Assembly: GCF_001636615.1 (NCBI RefSeq)
Contig: NZ_LGEK01000009.1
Location: 1 to 64,000, forward strand
From: Mucilaginibacter sp. L294
Lineage (GTDB): Bacteria; Bacteroidota; Bacteroidia; Sphingobacteriales; Sphingobacteriaceae
Direction: 5' to 3'
DNA: 64,000 nucleotides
Shown: piece after piece, positions 18,052-26,378 of the stretch
Numbering within the stretch: the stretch's first letter is position 1
Layout of the letters: each line of letters starts with the position of its first letter
The notes under the pieces: generated by a model
The model's input: the letters and a program-made list of their open reading frames with translations, nothing else
Database searches by the model: none
Told to the model about the DNA's origin: nothing
Position numbers and translations under genes: made by a program

Positions 18052-18516
18052 ATGAAACACCTAAAAGACCTAAAACAGCTCAAATCATACAGAGCGCGTA
18101 TTAATAAATATTTCACCGTTTTACAAGGAGCTTATCATGTAGAAAAAGTTCCGGTAAAGGGTGCAAAAGATCATACCAATACTATAGATGAAAAGGTATG
18201 GGACCGCGAACCCGAACCTGCTACACTATCAGGGTTGGCATTAGCTATAGGTTTTACCAGTATAACCGAAATGGAGGCTTATGAGCGCGATGGCGAATTT
18301 GCAGATATAGTTAAAAAAGCCAGGTTAAAAGTTGAATCCGAGTATGAGAAAAGGCTTCATTTCCAGTCTGCCACCGGAGCCATGTTTTTTTTAAAGAGCC
18401 TCGGTTGGAATGAAAAGACCGATGACCTATTACAGGATATACCCAAAACTATAAAAATAGAGATTATTGACCCGGGCCCTAAACTGGCAGGCAGCGAGAA
18501 AGAAGTAGACCTTTAA
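18052..18516 (+). CDS. Phage terminase small subunit-like protein
   Basis: 154 residues from the ATG at 18052 (MKHLKDLKQLKSYRARINKY); the start at 18016 adds a poor 12-residue extension. The middle part (ATLSGLALAIGFTSITEMEA) resembles the helix-turn-helix of gp3/Terminase_6-type DNA-packaging subunits, and FQSATGAMFFLKSLGWNEKT is characteristic of the C-terminal half. It would recognise phage DNA and hand it to the large subunit encoded next. Confidence 0.82.
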   Translation: MKHLKDLKQLKSYRARINKYFTVLQGAYHVEKVPVKGAKDHTNTIDEKVWDREPEPATLSGLALAIGFTSITEMEAYERDGEFADIVKKARLKVESEYEKRLHFQSATGAMFFLKSLGWNEKTDDLLQDIPKTIKIEIIDPGPKLAGSEKEVDL

Positions 18517-18553
18517 ACCTTTGTCCTTATTATTCTACCCTTATCCTACCAAT

Positions 18554-19774
18554 ATGCACCCAAAAACCACCACCTTATTTAAACATAACTACCAGGCCAC
18601 CGGCCATGTCGTCATTAACCAGGGCGGCACCAGCTCGGGTAAAACCTATGCTATTGAGCAGGTATTGTTTTGCCTGGCCGCCGAGAACGAGAAACAGGTG
18701 ATCACCGTTGTGGGGCAGGATATCCCAAACCTAAAATCGGGCGCTTTGCGCGATGCGCAGGTTATCCACAGCGAATCGGAGATCCTGAAACGCCTTGTTA
18801 AAAACTTTAACCACACCGACCGCATCTTCCGTTTTAAAAATGGCAGCCTCATCGAGTTTAAAAGCTATGCCAACGCGCAGGATGCGAAGAGTGGAAAGAG
18901 AGATTACCTTTTTGTGAACGAAGCAAACGGCGTTGATTGGAATGTTTATACCGAACTGGCCCTGCGTACCAAAAAACGGATCTTTATCGACTACAACCCA
19001 AATAATGGCTTTTGGGTACATGATAAGCTGATAGGTAAACCGGGGGTGCAACTCTTTATATCCGACCACCGGCACAACCCATTTGCTGACGACCTTATGC
19101 GCCGGAAAATAGAGGCATTAAAAACCGAAGACCTTGAACTATGGAAAGTTTATGCCCGTGGCCTCACCGGCAAAATAACGGGCCTGGTGTTTGATAACTG
19201 GCACATCTGCGAAGCTATCCCACCTGATGCTAAACTGATAGCCGCCGGGCTCGATTTTGGGTTCACCATTGATGAAACCGGCTGCTTGCAGGTTTACAAA
19301 CAAAACGGCGAGCTTTGGATAGATGAGTTGATCTATGAAACACGCCTTACCAATACCGATCTCGCCCGCAGGCTTGCAAGCAGTGGCATCAGCAAATCAA
19401 CAGAGATTATTGCCGATAGTGCCGAACCAAAATCGATAGAGGAGCTAAAGCGCCTGGGCTGGTTTATTACCGGCGCTAAAAAGGGTGCCGACAGCATTAA
19501 AAACTCGATAGATATACTAAAACGCTACAAACTGAACGTAACCCGCAACAGCGTAAATCTGCGCAAGGAACTGGGCAGGTATACATGGAGAACCGACAAA
19601 GACGGACAATCCATCAATCAACCGGTTGACACTTTTAACCACTTGATTGACCCCTTACGTTACGTAGCGTTAAATAAGTTAAATACAAAAGGTGGTAACG
19701 GTGTAAAAAGCAGGTTGCCAGTCCCCCAGCCCCCTAAAGAGGGTACTTTGGACGCGTTTCTTGGGCTTGCCTGA
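18554..19774 (+). CDS. terL: Phage terminase large subunit (PBSX/Terminase_3 type)
   Basis: 406 residues from the ATG at 18554; a TTG start at 18521 is possible. Walker A is NQGGTSSGKTYAIEQ near residue 22, Walker B RDYLFVNEAN follows, and the nuclease half shows GLDFGFTIDETG, IIADSAEPKSIEEL and the late Asp in HLIDPLRYV. It is a powered DNA-packaging motor with headful endonuclease. All catalytic motifs are intact. The usual portal and capsid genes do not follow, so it is an isolated packaging module. Confidence 0.93.
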   Translation: MHPKTTTLFKHNYQATGHVVINQGGTSSGKTYAIEQVLFCLAAENEKQVITVVGQDIPNLKSGALRDAQVIHSESEILKRLVKNFNHTDRIFRFKNGSLIEFKSYANAQDAKSGKRDYLFVNEANGVDWNVYTELALRTKKRIFIDYNPNNGFWVHDKLIGKPGVQLFISDHRHNPFADDLMRRKIEALKTEDLELWKVYARGLTGKITGLVFDNWHICEAIPPDAKLIAAGLDFGFTIDETGCLQVYKQNGELWIDELIYETRLTNTDLARRLASSGISKSTEIIADSAEPKSIEELKRLGWFITGAKKGADSIKNSIDILKRYKLNVTRNSVNLRKELGRYTWRTDKDGQSINQPVDTFNHLIDPLRYVALNKLNTKGGNGVKSRLPVPQPPKEGTLDAFLGLA

Positions 19775-19946
19775 GAGATAAAGCCCTGTAGGGATTTTGG
19801 GTTGGTAGCAATATAATCAACCAAACCAGGCTTTCCTATCGGAACGCTTGATATCCATAATGTTTTGCTACCAACCAGTTGTGCCGCTGGCACAAGAGAA
19901 CTATTCAAACAATCAGTGTAATCAATAAATCGGTGTAATAAAAAAC

Positions 19947-20522
19947 ATGATAGAAAAAACACTTATAACCACACATGGTAAACTGCGGGTAAACATCCCA
20001 TCGCAATTAAATGAAGTTACGCTGGGGCAAATGATGGCTTTGCAGGATGCTTCTGACCTGGGCGATCTGGATGCCATCAGCATTCTATCGGGCGTACCCG
20101 TTCCCGACCTGCAATCGGTACGTGATGCCGGCGATTTTATGCAATTTGCAGATACGGTGCTGGCGTTGTCGCACCAGATAAAATATTTGTATAACAGCGA
20201 TGAGATCCCCAAAAGCATTACCGTTAAAATTGATGGGGAACCTGTCAAATTAGATGTTATCCGTAACCTATCGGTAGAACCCGCCGGGGCATTTATGGCC
20301 GCCCGTGATGTTATTGCCGATGAAATTGCCGACCACATCAAAATATACGGCGACGAAAACTGGCAGGACTATTTTAACCCATCGCTCACTGCATGCTGCA
20401 AAGTACTCGCCTACTATTTTTACTGCCGCGTAACCGGTAACAAGTATGATGAATATGCTGCCGCCGCTTTTACCGAAACCATTAAACAACTTAGGGTAAC
20501 GGAGGCACTGCCCATAGCATAG
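19947..20522 (+). CDS. Hypothetical protein of the phage-like module
   Basis: 191 residues, acidic and helical, no signal peptide (MIEKTLITTHGKLRVNIPSQ). It contains FYCRVTGNKYDEYAAAAFTE near the C-terminus, which loosely recalls small phage tail-assembly proteins, but I cannot assign a family. It follows terL by 170 bp in the same direction. The gap between them holds no visible gene. Confidence 0.7.
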   Translation: MIEKTLITTHGKLRVNIPSQLNEVTLGQMMALQDASDLGDLDAISILSGVPVPDLQSVRDAGDFMQFADTVLALSHQIKYLYNSDEIPKSITVKIDGEPVKLDVIRNLSVEPAGAFMAARDVIADEIADHIKIYGDENWQDYFNPSLTACCKVLAYYFYCRVTGNKYDEYAAAAFTETIKQLRVTEALPIA

Positions 20523-20533
20523 TTACGTCTGTA

Positions 20534-20695
20534 ATGGCCTCCTACTTCCAACTGCGGAGCGACATAAGCGAGGTTAAAGTACAGCAAGAAGCTCAAACCA
20601 GGATCAATGAAGTACGCCTTCGCGTTTTAGAGGGACAAGTAACTGTATTACAGCGCGAAGTAGAGGATATCAAATCAGTAAAAAACAAACAATAA
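20534..20695 (+). CDS. Small coiled-coil protein
   Basis: 53 residues: MASYFQLRSDISEVKVQQ, then heptad-like LRVLEGQVTVLQREVEDIKS, so a short coiled coil. It lies between two phage-module genes, 11 bp after one stop and 3 bp before the next start, which supports it being real. Function unknown; small coiled coils in phage operons are often lysis or tail accessories. Confidence 0.6.
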   Translation: MASYFQLRSDISEVKVQQEAQTRINEVRLRVLEGQVTVLQREVEDIKSVKNKQ

Positions 20696-20698
20696 TAT

Positions 20699-21154
20699 AT
20701 GAGTATAAAATCATTCTTAACCAAATTATGGAAAACTATAAAGTCATTATTTAATAGCTTTCCAGACAAACTAAAAGCAGCCGTACATATTGGTATTATC
20801 ATTACAGAAAACATAAAAACTATTGTCGACTCCCCTATCGCTGATATACTGACCGCCATAATTCCCGGCGAAGTTGATGATAAAATAAAGCAGGCTTTGC
20901 GTGTTGGCATACCTGTTATATTAACTGATTTAAAGCTTACCGATCAATGCAGCAACCTGACAGATCCGCAGGAGATAACAAAATGTGCTGTAGAAACTTT
21001 AAAAACCCTGGATGGCGACATCAAAAGCGCGTTTTTGCATAATTTATCGATATTAATTGCACAAGTAGCTGCAGATGGGAAATTAAGCTGGACTGATGGC
21101 GTTTGCATCCTGGAGTGGTACTACCAAAACAAATTCAAACCTACAAGCAATTGA
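20699..21154 (+). CDS. Hypothetical phage-module protein
   Basis: 151 residues. The N-terminal part is helical and amphipathic (LTKLWKTIKSLFNSFPDKLK) and followed by a hydrophobic stretch (AAVHIGIIITENIKTIV); the C-terminal part has DQCSNLTDPQEITKCAVETL with two Cys. It starts 3 bp after the coiled-coil gene. A holin-like or membrane-associated role is conceivable but not shown. It ends 13 bp before the 3' end of a tRNA-Leu gene. Confidence 0.65.
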   Translation: MSIKSFLTKLWKTIKSLFNSFPDKLKAAVHIGIIITENIKTIVDSPIADILTAIIPGEVDDKIKQALRVGIPVILTDLKLTDQCSNLTDPQEITKCAVETLKTLDGDIKSAFLHNLSILIAQVAADGKLSWTDGVCILEWYYQNKFKPTSN

Positions 21155-21167
21155 TTTAGAAGGTGTG

Positions 21168-21251
21168 TGCCCGGAACGAGATTCGAACTCGTACATCCTT
21201 ACGAATGCCACCCCCTCAAGATGGTGCGTCTACCAATTTCGCCACCCGGGC
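21168..21251 (-). tRNA. tRNA-Leu (GAG)
   Basis: On the minus strand it folds as a class II tRNA: acceptor GCCCGGG/TCCGGGC, anticodon stem CCATC/GGTGG with loop TTGAGGG (anticodon GAG), a long variable arm, and T-arm ACGAG-TTCGAAT-CTCGT. CCA is not encoded. The 3' end faces the phage-like module. Confidence 0.95.
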
Positions 21252-21330
21252 TTTTATCAAATACAAAGTCTTAAGTCAAAAGCCCTAACCTACCGGCTTT
21301 GAACTATAGACTTAAGACTTTTAATGGATG

Positions 21331-21414
21331 TGCCCGAAGAGAGACTCGAACTCTCAAGAGACAATTCTCAACGGCTTCTGAGACCGCAACGTTTACCAAT
21401 TTCGCCATCCGGGC
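21331..21414 (-). tRNA. tRNA-Leu (CAG)
   Basis: Class II tRNA on the minus strand: acceptor GCCCGGA/TTCGGGC, D-arm AAATTGGTAAACG, anticodon stem GCGGT/GCCGT with loop CTCAGAA (anticodon CAG), long variable arm, T-loop TTCGAGT. CCA is not encoded. It lies 80 bp from the GAG tRNA, so the pair is probably cotranscribed. Confidence 0.95.
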
Positions 21415-21537
21415 ATTTTATGAGGTTGCAAATATAATTGTTTTATGCAATGCGGCTAAAATAAATGCAAAAAATAAGCGTCATATTGGCAAACCCAATT
21501 TCAAAAGGTAACTTAGGATATCAATTATAAAAAATTC

Positions 21538-21972
21538 ATGGTCAAAAAAATCTGTTTTGCAATAGCTATAGCATTATGTTCAATATCGGCATCTGCCCAA
21601 AATGCTGATGCCATATTAGGTAAATGGTTAAGTGCAACCGGCGAAGGTCAGATCCAGATCTATAAAAAAGAAAGCAAATTCTTCGGTAGGCTTTCATGGA
21701 TAAAGGCACCTAATAACGATAGCGGCAAACCTAAATTAGATGATCATAATCCCGACAAAAATTTGCAGTTGCGGCCTATACTCGGCATCGAATTATTAAA
21801 AAATTTCACCTTTGATGGCGATAACGTATATGAAGATGGTACTATTTATGACCCCAAAAGTGGCAAAACCTACAGTTGCAAAATGACGCTTAAAGGCGAT
21901 GTATTAAAAATACGCGGTTACATAGGGATATCTTTACTAGGCCGAAGCGAAAACTGGACCAGAGTAAAATGA
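21538..21972 (+). CDS. DUF2147-family secreted protein
   Basis: 144 residues with a signal peptide (MVKKICFAIAIALCSISASA). The DUF2147 pattern is clear: ILGKWLSATGEGQIQIYKKE, then GRLSWIKAP, YEDGTIYDPKSGKTYSCKMT and LKIRGYIGISLLGRSENWTR. It is a periplasmic or secreted lipocalin-like small beta protein of unknown function. It overlaps the next gene by 4 bp. Confidence 0.92.
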   Translation: MVKKICFAIAIALCSISASAQNADAILGKWLSATGEGQIQIYKKESKFFGRLSWIKAPNNDSGKPKLDDHNPDKNLQLRPILGIELLKNFTFDGDNVYEDGTIYDPKSGKTYSCKMTLKGDVLKIRGYIGISLLGRSENWTRVK

Positions 21973-22982
21973 AATTAAAACGTATCACTTGTATACTAAT
22001 ATGCCTGCTGGCTTATTCAATAAAAGCAAATGCGCAAACTGTTATGCCTATACAACAAAATAAACCTATTAGCATGCGTGGCTTATCTGTAGTTGACGAT
22101 AAAACAGCATGGGTAAGCGGCACCAAAGGCACAATTGGTATTACAACAGATGGCGGCGTTAACTGGGCGTGGCAACAAATTAAAGGGTTTGAGAAATCGG
22201 ATTTTAGAGATATCGAAGCATTTTCGGCTAAAGAAGCCGTAATTATTGCATCTGGCTCGCCGGCTTACATTTTAAAAACCACCGATGGCGGTGCTCACTG
22301 GGAAACTAAATTCCAACAAACAGACAGTACTTACTTTTTAGATGCTATGGATTTTTCAGACCGGCAACATGGCTTTGTTCTAGGAGACCCGATTGGTGGT
22401 AAATTTTTATTGTTAGAAACAGCAGATGGTGGAGAAACCTGGAACCCATCAAAAAAACCTCCTGTTGCATTAAAAGATGAGGCGGCTTTTGCCGCAAGTG
22501 GCACCTGCCTGCGTATCAATACCTCAATTACTATAGTTACCGGTGGCAGCATTAGCCGCATGCTTGTTTCGCCAATAGGAAAAAGGGAGTGGACCAGCCG
22601 GGCTTTACCACTTACCAATGGCGCTGCGAGCAGTGGTGGATTTTCAATTGCTTATGGTAATAACCAAACAATAATTGTTGGTGGCAATTATGCAAAAGAT
22701 AAGCAAACGGATTCGGTCGCTTATCTTATTCCTAAATCAAAAGCAAAGTTTAAAAAGAATATTCCTGTCGCTGGCCCTGCGGGGTATCAATCATGCGTTG
22801 AATATATAAATGATGATATTTTCCTTTCAACTGGCACCTCCGGAACTAATATCACCACAGACGGCGGTAAAACATGGCGCAAAATTGATGGGGTTAGTTA
22901 TAACGTTTGCGCCAAGGCAAAGCATGGGAACTTGATTTTACTTGCGGGAGACAGAGGCAAATTAGGTTTTTTTAAATTTTAA
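21969..22982 (+). CDS. YCF48-like beta-propeller protein
   Basis: 337 residues with a signal peptide (MKLKRITCILICLLAYSIKA). Repeated Asp-box blades are visible: GITTDGGVNW, LKTTDGGAHWETKF, LETADGGETWNPS and ITTDGGKTWRKIDG. This matches the photosystem II assembly factor YCF48/BNR-repeat fold, common in secreted Bacteroidota proteins annotated as oxidoreductases. Function unknown. Translationally coupled to the DUF2147 gene. Confidence 0.9.
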   Translation: MKLKRITCILICLLAYSIKANAQTVMPIQQNKPISMRGLSVVDDKTAWVSGTKGTIGITTDGGVNWAWQQIKGFEKSDFRDIEAFSAKEAVIIASGSPAYILKTTDGGAHWETKFQQTDSTYFLDAMDFSDRQHGFVLGDPIGGKFLLLETADGGETWNPSKKPPVALKDEAAFAASGTCLRINTSITIVTGGSISRMLVSPIGKREWTSRALPLTNGAASSGGFSIAYGNNQTIIVGGNYAKDKQTDSVAYLIPKSKAKFKKNIPVAGPAGYQSCVEYINDDIFLSTGTSGTNITTDGGKTWRKIDGVSYNVCAKAKHGNLILLAGDRGKLGFFKF

Positions 22983-23034
22983 ATTTGTGTGTGTGAAGCA
23001 CTTATTGTAAAGTTTACAATTTATTAAAAATAGG

Positions 23035-23066
23035 TTTGCAGGCAATTATAAATAATCCTATATTTG
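23035..23066 (+). promoter_or_regulatory. Promoter of tRNA-Lys
   Basis: TTTG at 23035-23038 and TATATTTG at 23059-23066, separated by 20 bp, match the Bacteroidota promoter consensus exactly. The tRNA begins 48 bp downstream. Confidence 0.85.
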
Positions 23067-23113
23067 CACCACTTTAAACGGAAACGATAACAGTATCGAA
23101 AAAGTTAAAAGTT

Positions 23114-23186
23114 GATTCCGTAGCTCAGCTGGTAGAGCATAACACTTTTAATGTTGGGGTCCTGGGTTCGAATCCCAGCGGGATCA
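23114..23186 (+). tRNA. tRNA-Lys (TTT)
   Basis: 73 bases forming a full cloverleaf: acceptor GATTCCG/CGGGATC, D-arm GCTCAGCTGGTAGAGC, anticodon stem TAACA/TGTTG with loop CTTTTAA (anticodon TTT), T-arm CTGGG-TTCGAAT-CCCAG, discriminator A, CCA not encoded. It is the boundary of the integrative element to its right. Confidence 0.97.
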
Positions 23187-24708
23187 CCCCTTGGGACAAG
23201 TTAGAGAAATCTATACTTGTCCCTTTTTTTTTGCCCATTAACTCCTTATCAATCAGGGAAATAATCCTTACCGCTTCATTGATCCGAATGGTTCGATGTC
23301 GTGTTCCGTCAAAAACCATTTTTTCAGGGAACATCGAACCAATTATCTGACGCTTTTCTTCAATATCACCTTCCTTATAGGCAATATCTAGTTTTGAAAG
23401 ATTAGAAATTGCCATATCCCACAACGGAGATAAATCAGGCTGGTCATTTGTTGTTGAGAACAATTTGTTTTCTAATTCTTCAATTTTAGATTCACATCCG
23501 GCTTTTATTGCTCGAAAATCATCTGCTCCTATCGCATCAGAAAGTAACAAATCTCTTGCCTTTGTGAGTTTGTTATTGGTTTCTTCCAATTGAAACTTTA
23601 GGGTTTTAATCATTTGCCGCTCATGGCTAGTCTGGTTTTTGTAAGTAATACTTATAGCTTCTTTATATAATGAAAGTGCAGGAAACTTAATTACATACTT
23701 TTGTATTTCTTTTTCTATTTCATTATTTGCGATTTCAGCCTTGTGTCTAACCCCACATTCGGAAGAACAATGATAATAATGATAATATTGATTTCTTCCT
23801 TTTGAAGCACTTCCTGTAAGCATCCTTCCACACTTCGGGCATATCAGATACCCCCTCAAAGGCAGGTTCTCATCACTTACCTGTTTGGGTCTCATCACTT
23901 TTTTCCTTCCATCCAGTACCATTTGAACCTCGTTGAACAAAGATTCAGAAATCAATGGTTCATGCTGCCCCAGAACCAAATGCGCTTCTTCGTTTTTAAA
24001 TTTTGGAACAAATATTTTTCCGCAGTAAAGTGGGTTTCTGATTGCGACCCAAAAATTGTTTTTACTTCCCCTGGTAAGACCCTTTGATCTCGCGGCCCGC
24101 CATATTTGTTCCGTATTGGTACGCCCAGAAGCAATCTCAGTAAATGCCCAGCGTAGGATATCTCCTTCACCTTCCCTTATCGCGATATATTTCGTCTTAC
24201 CATCATCGGAATGACGGTTAATATAGCCTATGGGTGCAGTAGAAACATATCTCCCTTCTTTCCTTGCTCTACGTTGACCATAAAAAACATTTAATGCGCG
24301 ACGATCATTCTCGACTTCAGGGCCAGCTAAATAAACAGCAAGCATTAATTTGCTTTCAGGTATTTCCATATCAAGGGGCTGCTCGATAGCTTGTGGCTCA
24401 ACCCCACTTCTGTGAAGGAGACTTATCATTTGATATGCATATGCTATATTTCGGCTAAACCTATCCCACTTTGTAAAAAGTATTAAATTCGTTTTACTAT
24501 TTCTTTTCTTTAATTCCAGAAGCATTTTTGCCCATTCCGGACGCTTGAAATTTTTTGCAGAATGATCTTCAAAAATGACCTTGGCAATTTCAATATTATT
24601 TATCTCACAGTATCGTGTCAGACGCTCTGCCTGATCCCGTTGCGAAAATCCTTTCTCGGCCTGTTCATCTGTACTTACTCGTATATATAGATATGCAGTT
24701 CTTTTCAT
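23125..24708 (-). CDS. Large serine recombinase (integrase)
   Basis: 527 residues. The N-terminal resolvase domain begins AYLYIRVSTDEQAEKGFSQR (catalytic Ser in RVSTDEQ), then the arginine-rich FTKWDRFSRN segment. The central recombinase domain has NPLYCGKI. A zinc ribbon follows (CPKCGRMLTG and HCSSECG), then a long coiled coil (FQLEETNNKLTKARDLLL). It would carry out site-specific integration and excision without supercoiling or homology. The last 25 or so residues come from the antisense of the terminator and tRNA-Lys, so its true C-terminus depends on the integrated state. Monocistronic, with a terminator upstream separating it from the 57-residue gene. Confidence 0.94.
   Translation of the reverse strand: MKRTAYLYIRVSTDEQAEKGFSQRDQAERLTRYCEINNIEIAKVIFEDHSAKNFKRPEWAKMLLELKKRNSKTNLILFTKWDRFSRNIAYAYQMISLLHRSGVEPQAIEQPLDMEIPESKLMLAVYLAGPEVENDRRALNVFYGQRRARKEGRYVSTAPIGYINRHSDDGKTKYIAIREGEGDILRWAFTEIASGRTNTEQIWRAARSKGLTRGSKNNFWVAIRNPLYCGKIFVPKFKNEEAHLVLGQHEPLISESLFNEVQMVLDGRKKVMRPKQVSDENLPLRGYLICPKCGRMLTGSASKGRNQYYHYYHCSSECGVRHKAEIANNEIEKEIQKYVIKFPALSLYKEAISITYKNQTSHERQMIKTLKFQLEETNNKLTKARDLLLSDAIGADDFRAIKAGCESKIEELENKLFSTTNDQPDLSPLWDMAISNLSKLDIAYKEGDIEEKRQIIGSMFPEKMVFDGTRHRTIRINEAVRIISLIDKELMGKKKGTSIDFSNLSQGVIPLGFEPRTPTLKVLCSTS
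23150..23192. other. Inferred attachment site (attL) at the tRNA-Lys 3' half
   Basis: The serine recombinase gene runs from the right straight into the antisense of this tRNA, the usual layout for an element inserted at a tRNA 3' end. Its last residues (GVIPLGFEPRTPTLKV) are the antisense reading of the tRNA. The exact core cannot be set without the right junction, which is outside the window. Confidence 0.55.
23193..23232 (+). terminator. Strong terminator after tRNA-Lys
   Basis: GGGACAAGT-TAGA pairs with TCTA-ACTTGTCCC, followed by nine Ts. It ends the tRNA transcript and lies inside the antisense recombinase reading frame. Confidence 0.93.
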
Positions 24709-24736
24709 CTCATTTTGGTTGAGGTAATTAATAAAA

Positions 24737-24779
24737 CAGTGCGCTACAACCCTTTATGACAAAGGATTACAGCACACTG
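24737..24779 (-). terminator. Hairpin terminator upstream of recombinase
   Basis: CAGTG-GCT pairs with AGC-CACTG, and CCTTT with AAAGG inside it. On the minus strand it is followed by TTTTATTAATT. It separates the 57-residue gene from the recombinase gene. Confidence 0.7.
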
Positions 24780-24813
24780 CAATTTACTAAATTAATTAGT
24801 AACGTTAACGGTT

Positions 24814-24987
24814 TTACTTACTTTTTTGTGATTTTCTAAGATATTGTGAAACCACTATTCCCGCCATAGTCATGAGGAAATCAAGAATACATTTCGCCTG
24901 TTCCTCATTGACAATAATGCCATCTTTTTTCAATAATGCTATGGCTTTATCCAGGGAGATTTTTTCATCATTCACACCTTCCAGCAT
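24814..24987 (-). CDS. Small conserved-type protein beside recombinase
   Basis: 57 residues (MLEGVNDEKISLDKAIALLK, then KDGIIVNEEQAKCILDFLMT and MAGIVVSQYLRKSQ). Two amphipathic helices are joined by a short turn. I recall small proteins with the pattern LLxxxGIxVxxEEAxxILDFL beside integrases and mobile-element regulators of Bacteroidota, but their role is not known. It reads like a small DNA-binding or partner protein. Clean start and stop between two genes on the same strand support it. Confidence 0.7.
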   Translation of the reverse strand: MLEGVNDEKISLDKAIALLKKDGIIVNEEQAKCILDFLMTMAGIVVSQYLRKSQKSK

Positions 24988-25016
24988 ACAACTCCTGTTT
25001 ATAGTATTGCCATTAA

Positions 25017-25304
25017 TTAATGACTTAAAATAAAAATTTCACTTGCGGTATCTTTAAAAAATGATGGACGGTATTCAATGATGCCATAAGCTGCTAAATC
25101 GCGGATCAATTTATGATAGGTAGCACAGCTAGATATTTTAGCGCAAATCATTACTTGGGCTGCATACGCCTTTATTGGGCCATCCATACCTTGCTCAGAC
25201 CACATTTGAAGCAATGAGGCATATAGCCCGATATGGGCAATGCCGATCCTAGCGTCAGTGGATGCCTTACCAAAAAAGAATGTGAGTAAAGCCAGCATAT
25301 CCAT
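25017..25304 (-). CDS. Winged-helix-like small protein of mobile elements
   Basis: 95 residues. IGLYASLLQMW, then EVM-like QVMICAKISSCATYHKLIRD and LAAYGIIEYRPS give the look of a winged-helix DNA-binding domain. Its ATG overlaps the stop of the preceding gene (TAATG), so they are coupled. Similar short proteins accompany DUF3945-type genes in Bacteroidota elements; a regulatory role is inferred. Confidence 0.75.
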   Translation of the reverse strand: MDMLALLTFFFGKASTDARIGIAHIGLYASLLQMWSEQGMDGPIKAYAAQVMICAKISSCATYHKLIRDLAAYGIIEYRPSFFKDTASEIFILSH

Positions 25305-26341
25305 TATCTAACTTTTAAGGATTTGACTTTTGATTCCTGTTGCTCACTGCTATTTTTAGGAATCAGCTGTTTTACGTTGCTCTTTCTTATTCCACCTGCC
25401 TTTAACTGCTCTTTGTTAATGCGTAGCCCTGTTTCATCATAAACTGCCATTTCCCTTTTATGCGGATCAGCAGATATCGAATACATCGCTTCCTTATTGT
25501 TTACAGACATTGCTACAGCTACTTTTTCGCCGCTCCTCAATTGTTCTAACAGGCGATCCATTTGGGAATCTCTCAATGGCAATTCGCGAACAGCTTTCTC
25601 TAAATCGAAACCATAGTTTTGCGGGAAATTCTTATGTCGGTAATTCCCGTTGGCTTCTTTGTCATTAAAGTCAAACTGTGACCAGGTTCTTCCATCTGCG
25701 GCCTGAACCGCCCTTCCTGCCAATAGCTGATAAGCTTTGTTTGTATCATAAGCTTCGGTTTCCAGCATGGAAAACATATGCTTTCTTGGGCCACCCTTTT
25801 CTAAGTCAGAATGTAACGTAGCGTTATAACTTTCAAAATGATACTTGTTATCATCATCCTTTTTAAAGTTCATTTGCAAGAACATCTTTTCATGCTCATT
25901 TACATGATAAGAAACAGGTAGGGAAAATTCCCTGTTACCCTGTTTCATTTGATTTTGCACCTGTTGGTAATAATTGCCCAAACCAGCTTTCGATAAAGCA
26001 TTACAAATATCTGAACCGTTGACAACTGCTTCCTTACGAACCTTCGCAACTTTCCGATTCAGGGTTAATGCCCGAAGTATTCTATTCAAGATTTGGCGTA
26101 TCGCACTTGGATAGAGTTGTTTTTCCAGTTTACGTTTTTCGGAATGAAATACCCGCATACCAAATTGTTCCCGATTAGAAGACGAAGCAATAACCCTTGC
26201 ATGGACTTTCTCGTAATGTTTCAATTTATCTTTGAGTAGCTCACGGGTATTCAAAATAGAAGTCGAAAACACCGCCACATAGCGTTGCTCCGCCTCCTTC
26301 CATTGCCTCATTCCAATTTTTACTTCGCTTTCAGATGCCAT
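25304..26341 (-). CDS. DUF3945-like mobile-element protein A
   Basis: 345 residues, highly charged. The N-terminal 120 residues look helical (KEAEQRYVAVFSTSILNTRE; LKHYEKVHARVIASSSN). The C-terminal part (YNATLHSDLEKGGPRKHMFS; LLAGRAVQAADGRTWSQFDF; VREL) is shared with the neighbouring protein B, so they are paralogues. The DUF3945/DUF4099 naming is a recollection of similar proteins in this phylum's elements. Possibly helps mobilisation or replication. Confidence 0.65.
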   Translation of the reverse strand: MASESEVKIGMRQWKEAEQRYVAVFSTSILNTRELLKDKLKHYEKVHARVIASSSNREQFGMRVFHSEKRKLEKQLYPSAIRQILNRILRALTLNRKVAKVRKEAVVNGSDICNALSKAGLGNYYQQVQNQMKQGNREFSLPVSYHVNEHEKMFLQMNFKKDDDNKYHFESYNATLHSDLEKGGPRKHMFSMLETEAYDTNKAYQLLAGRAVQAADGRTWSQFDFNDKEANGNYRHKNFPQNYGFDLEKAVRELPLRDSQMDRLLEQLRSGEKVAVAMSVNNKEAMYSISADPHKREMAVYDETGLRINKEQLKAGGIRKSNVKQLIPKNSSEQQESKVKSLKVR

Positions 26342-26378
26342 AGTAATGCTTAATTATTATTATTAATACTATACCGGT

